A stretch of DNA of 5,840 nt from Chloroflexota bacterium. Its GTDB lineage: Bacteria > Chloroflexota > Limnocylindria > QHBO01. Under the pieces are notes generated by a model, which did not search any database, was not told the DNA's origin, and was given only the letters and a program-made list of their open reading frames with translations. The first letter of the stretch is position 1. Each line of letters starts with the position of its first letter. The position numbers and the translations under genes are program-made. Positions 4,589-5,840 of the stretch are shown here, piece after piece. The DNA is taken from positions 1 to 5,840 of the forward strand of contig JAGXHP010000084.1 of the NCBI GenBank assembly GCA_024636135.1, read 5' to 3'.

Positions 4589-5287
4589 ATGGCCGGCACG
4601 ATCATGATCGTCGAGGACGAGCCCGCAGTCGCGCGGGGGGTTCAGGTTGCCCTCGAGCGCGAGGGCTACGCGGTGAGCGTCCAGCCCACGGGCGAGGATG
4701 CCATCAAGAACTTCGCCGATCTCGCCCCCGACCTCGTGGTCCTCGACGTGCGGCTGCCGGGCATCGACGGCTTCGAGGTGCTCCGTCAGCTACGGCGTGA
4801 GACGCGGGCACCCGTGCTCTTCCTCACGGCGCGATCGGACGAGGTGGACAAGGTGGTCGGGCTGGAGATGGGCGCCGATGACTATCTCGTCAAGCCGTTC
4901 AGCGTTCGCGAGCTGGTCACCAGGATCAAGGCGCTCCTGCGCCGCGCCTACGGAGAGCTGGCCGACACCGAGACCGGCCGCACGCTGCGACGCAAGAACC
5001 TGGTCATCGACCTCGAGCGTCGACGGGTGACGCGCGACGGCGAGCGCATCGGCCTGACCACGACGGAGTTCGATCTCCTGCGTCATCTGGCGGCGCGACC
5101 GGGCCGCGTCTACACCCGCAGCCAGCTGCTGGAGCTCGTGCGGGACTACGACGACGCGCTCGAGCAGGACGAGCGCACGATCAACGTCCACATCAGCCAC
5201 ATCCGGGACAAGATCGAGCCCGATCCGGCGCTGCCGCGCTACATCCGCACGGTGAGGGGCGTTGGCTACGCATTCGCCGAGGACTGA
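4589..5287 (+). CDS. OmpR/PhoB-family response regulator
   Basis: A 232-residue DNA-binding response regulator. The receiver domain (about 4-118) has the acidic pair Glu9-Asp10 (IVEDE), phospho-acceptor Asp53 (VVLDVRLPGIDG), switch Thr80 (FLTAR) and Lys102 in the DDYLVKPF motif (97-104). The winged-helix effector domain (about 130-230) carries LTTTEFDLLRHLAARPGRV, RSQLLELV, the recognition-helix signature DERTINVHISHIRDKIE and the C-terminal wing RYIRTVRGVGYAF. All key residues are present, so it should be a functional phosphorylation-dependent transcription factor. Targets cannot be told. ATG 4589 is chosen because it opens directly on the first receiver strand and lies just after a -10 box; the frame is open upstream to 4376 but that extension is unrelated to the family. 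The sensor kinase gene follows at once, so the pair is probably cotranscribed. Confidence 0.95.
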   Translation: MAGTIMIVEDEPAVARGVQVALEREGYAVSVQPTGEDAIKNFADLAPDLVVLDVRLPGIDGFEVLRQLRRETRAPVLFLTARSDEVDKVVGLEMGADDYLVKPFSVRELVTRIKALLRRAYGELADTETGRTLRRKNLVIDLERRRVTRDGERIGLTTTEFDLLRHLAARPGRVYTRSQLLELVRDYDDALEQDERTINVHISHIRDKIEPDPALPRYIRTVRGVGYAFAED

Positions 5288-5840
5288 CGCCGTCGAATCT
5301 CCGGAGCCTTCGAGCCGGCTGCACCTGCCGCAGGGATGGGCGGCATTCTTCCAGCGCCTCAACACGCGCCTCGTGCTTGCCATCGCCTCGGTGGCGCTCG
5401 TGGGGCTCATCGTCTCGGCACTGGCGATCAACCAGATCCTGCCCGGCTACTTCACCGAGCAGACCACCGAGCGCCTGGATGCGGCCGTCGTCTCGACCGG
5501 GCTGCTCATGCTGCAGAGCGCGGCCGACGAGATCGCCAACGGCAACCCGAACGTCGTTGCGGTTCCCGAGCTGCGCTCGCAGGTCGTGGTGGGGCGGGCC
5601 ATCCAGTTCGCTGCGCAGTTCATCCTCCCCGCCACCTACGCGGTCTTCGACCAGGAGTCGGGGCGGCAGGTGGCGGGCAGCGCGCCGGAGAACACGACCG
5701 AGCTCGAGGCGCGCGGCCTGCGCGCGGACCCGGTCGCGCCGGTGCGTCGGGAGATCGCGATCCCCCTGCCGAACGGTGACCGTGCGCGCTACGTGATCGA
5801 CGTCTCCCAGCCGTACACGTCCCGGGAGGCGACGCTCGAC
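5262..5840 (+). CDS. Two-component sensor histidine kinase, N-terminal sensor part only (partial)
   Basis: The open frame from 5256 to the right edge, directly behind the response regulator, reads as a sensor kinase N-terminus. It has a basic/aromatic juxtamembrane segment (GWAAFFQRLNTRL, residues 25-37 if TTG 5262 is the start) and one transmembrane helix (LVLAIASVALVGLIVSALAI, 37-56). An extracytoplasmic region follows to residue 193, including YFTEQTTERLDAAVV (63-77) and a beta-rich stretch, IAIPLPNGDRARYVIDVS (165-182). The second membrane helix and the HAMP, DHp and ATPase domains are beyond the window. Kinase identity therefore rests on topology and position after an OmpR-type regulator. 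No ATG occurs in frame before the membrane helix. TTG 5262 overlaps the regulator by 26 bp; CTG 5319 or 5325, or a later GTG at 5373 that would remove the juxtamembrane residues, are alternatives. The start is uncertain. Confidence 0.75.
   Translation, partial: MATHSPRTDAVESPEPSSRLHLPQGWAAFFQRLNTRLVLAIASVALVGLIVSALAINQILPGYFTEQTTERLDAAVVSTGLLMLQSAADEIANGNPNVVAVPELRSQVVVGRAIQFAAQFILPATYAVFDQESGRQVAGSAPENTTELEARGLRADPVAPVRREIAIPLPNGDRARYVIDVSQPYTSREATLD

Noticed and set aside
5336..5779. ATG-initiated frames at 5336 and 5377 as the kinase gene
   Set aside because: Both give Arg/Pro/Ala-rich sequences with no membrane segment. The frame through 5355-5357 gives a proper juxtamembrane region and transmembrane helix.
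1..5840. CRISPR array, toxin-antitoxin pair, defence cluster or riboswitch
   Set aside because: No regularly spaced repeats, no small overlapping gene pair of that type, and no recognisable aptamer fold were found on either strand.

Overview
This window is a GC-rich, tightly packed bacterial chromosome segment. Codon use strongly favours G or C in the third position. The mix of genes (a LuxR/AAA-type regulator, an LCP-family wall enzyme, a long L25/CTC ribosomal protein with an acidic tail, an OmpR-type two-component pair and a small Thr/Pro/Ser-linked lipoprotein) fits a high-GC Chloroflexota or Actinobacteria-like lineage. I lean to an environmental Chloroflexota on the style of the proteins, but no marker here settles it.

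Layout, left to right. (1) Positions 1-177, minus strand: the N-terminus of an AAA/STAND-type ATPase regulator, cut by the window edge, with a plausible short-leader promoter. (2) Positions 178-433: no gene. (3) Positions 434-478, plus strand: an almost perfectly spaced 3' half of a tRNA-Thr(CGU), from anticodon loop to CCA, with no pairing 5' anticodon strand. This is the classic footprint of a tRNA attachment site, or a decayed tRNA. (4) 482-1522, minus: an FMN-dependent alpha-hydroxy-acid oxidase/dehydrogenase with a complete active site. (5) 1557-2498, plus: a membrane-anchored LytR-CpsA-Psr (LCP) enzyme, divergent from (4) across only 34 bp. (6) 2502-3329, minus: a lipoprotein of unknown function, convergent with (5) across 3 bp. 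(7) 3330-3665: 336 bp without a gene, holding an imperfect 32-bp direct repeat and several GC-rich inverted repeats. (8) 3666-4373, minus: ribosomal protein L25/CTC. (9) 4589-5287, plus: an OmpR/PhoB-type response regulator, probably on a leaderless transcript. (10) about 5262-5840, plus: the N-terminus of its partner sensor kinase, cut by the right edge and without an ATG start.

The genes do not form one pathway. The clear functional unit is the response regulator/sensor pair. The LCP enzyme and the lipoprotein both act at the cell surface but are convergently transcribed. If the tRNA remnant is an attachment scar, sequence left of it, including the truncated regulator, would belong to an integrated element and sequence to the right would be resident chromosome. 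The gene content to the right agrees with that, but the other end of any element lies outside the window.

I found no convincing undescribed multi-gene system. The items most worth a second look are the tRNA-Thr remnant, the duplicated motif at 3429-3602, the leaderless promoter of the response regulator and the unusual start of the kinase gene.
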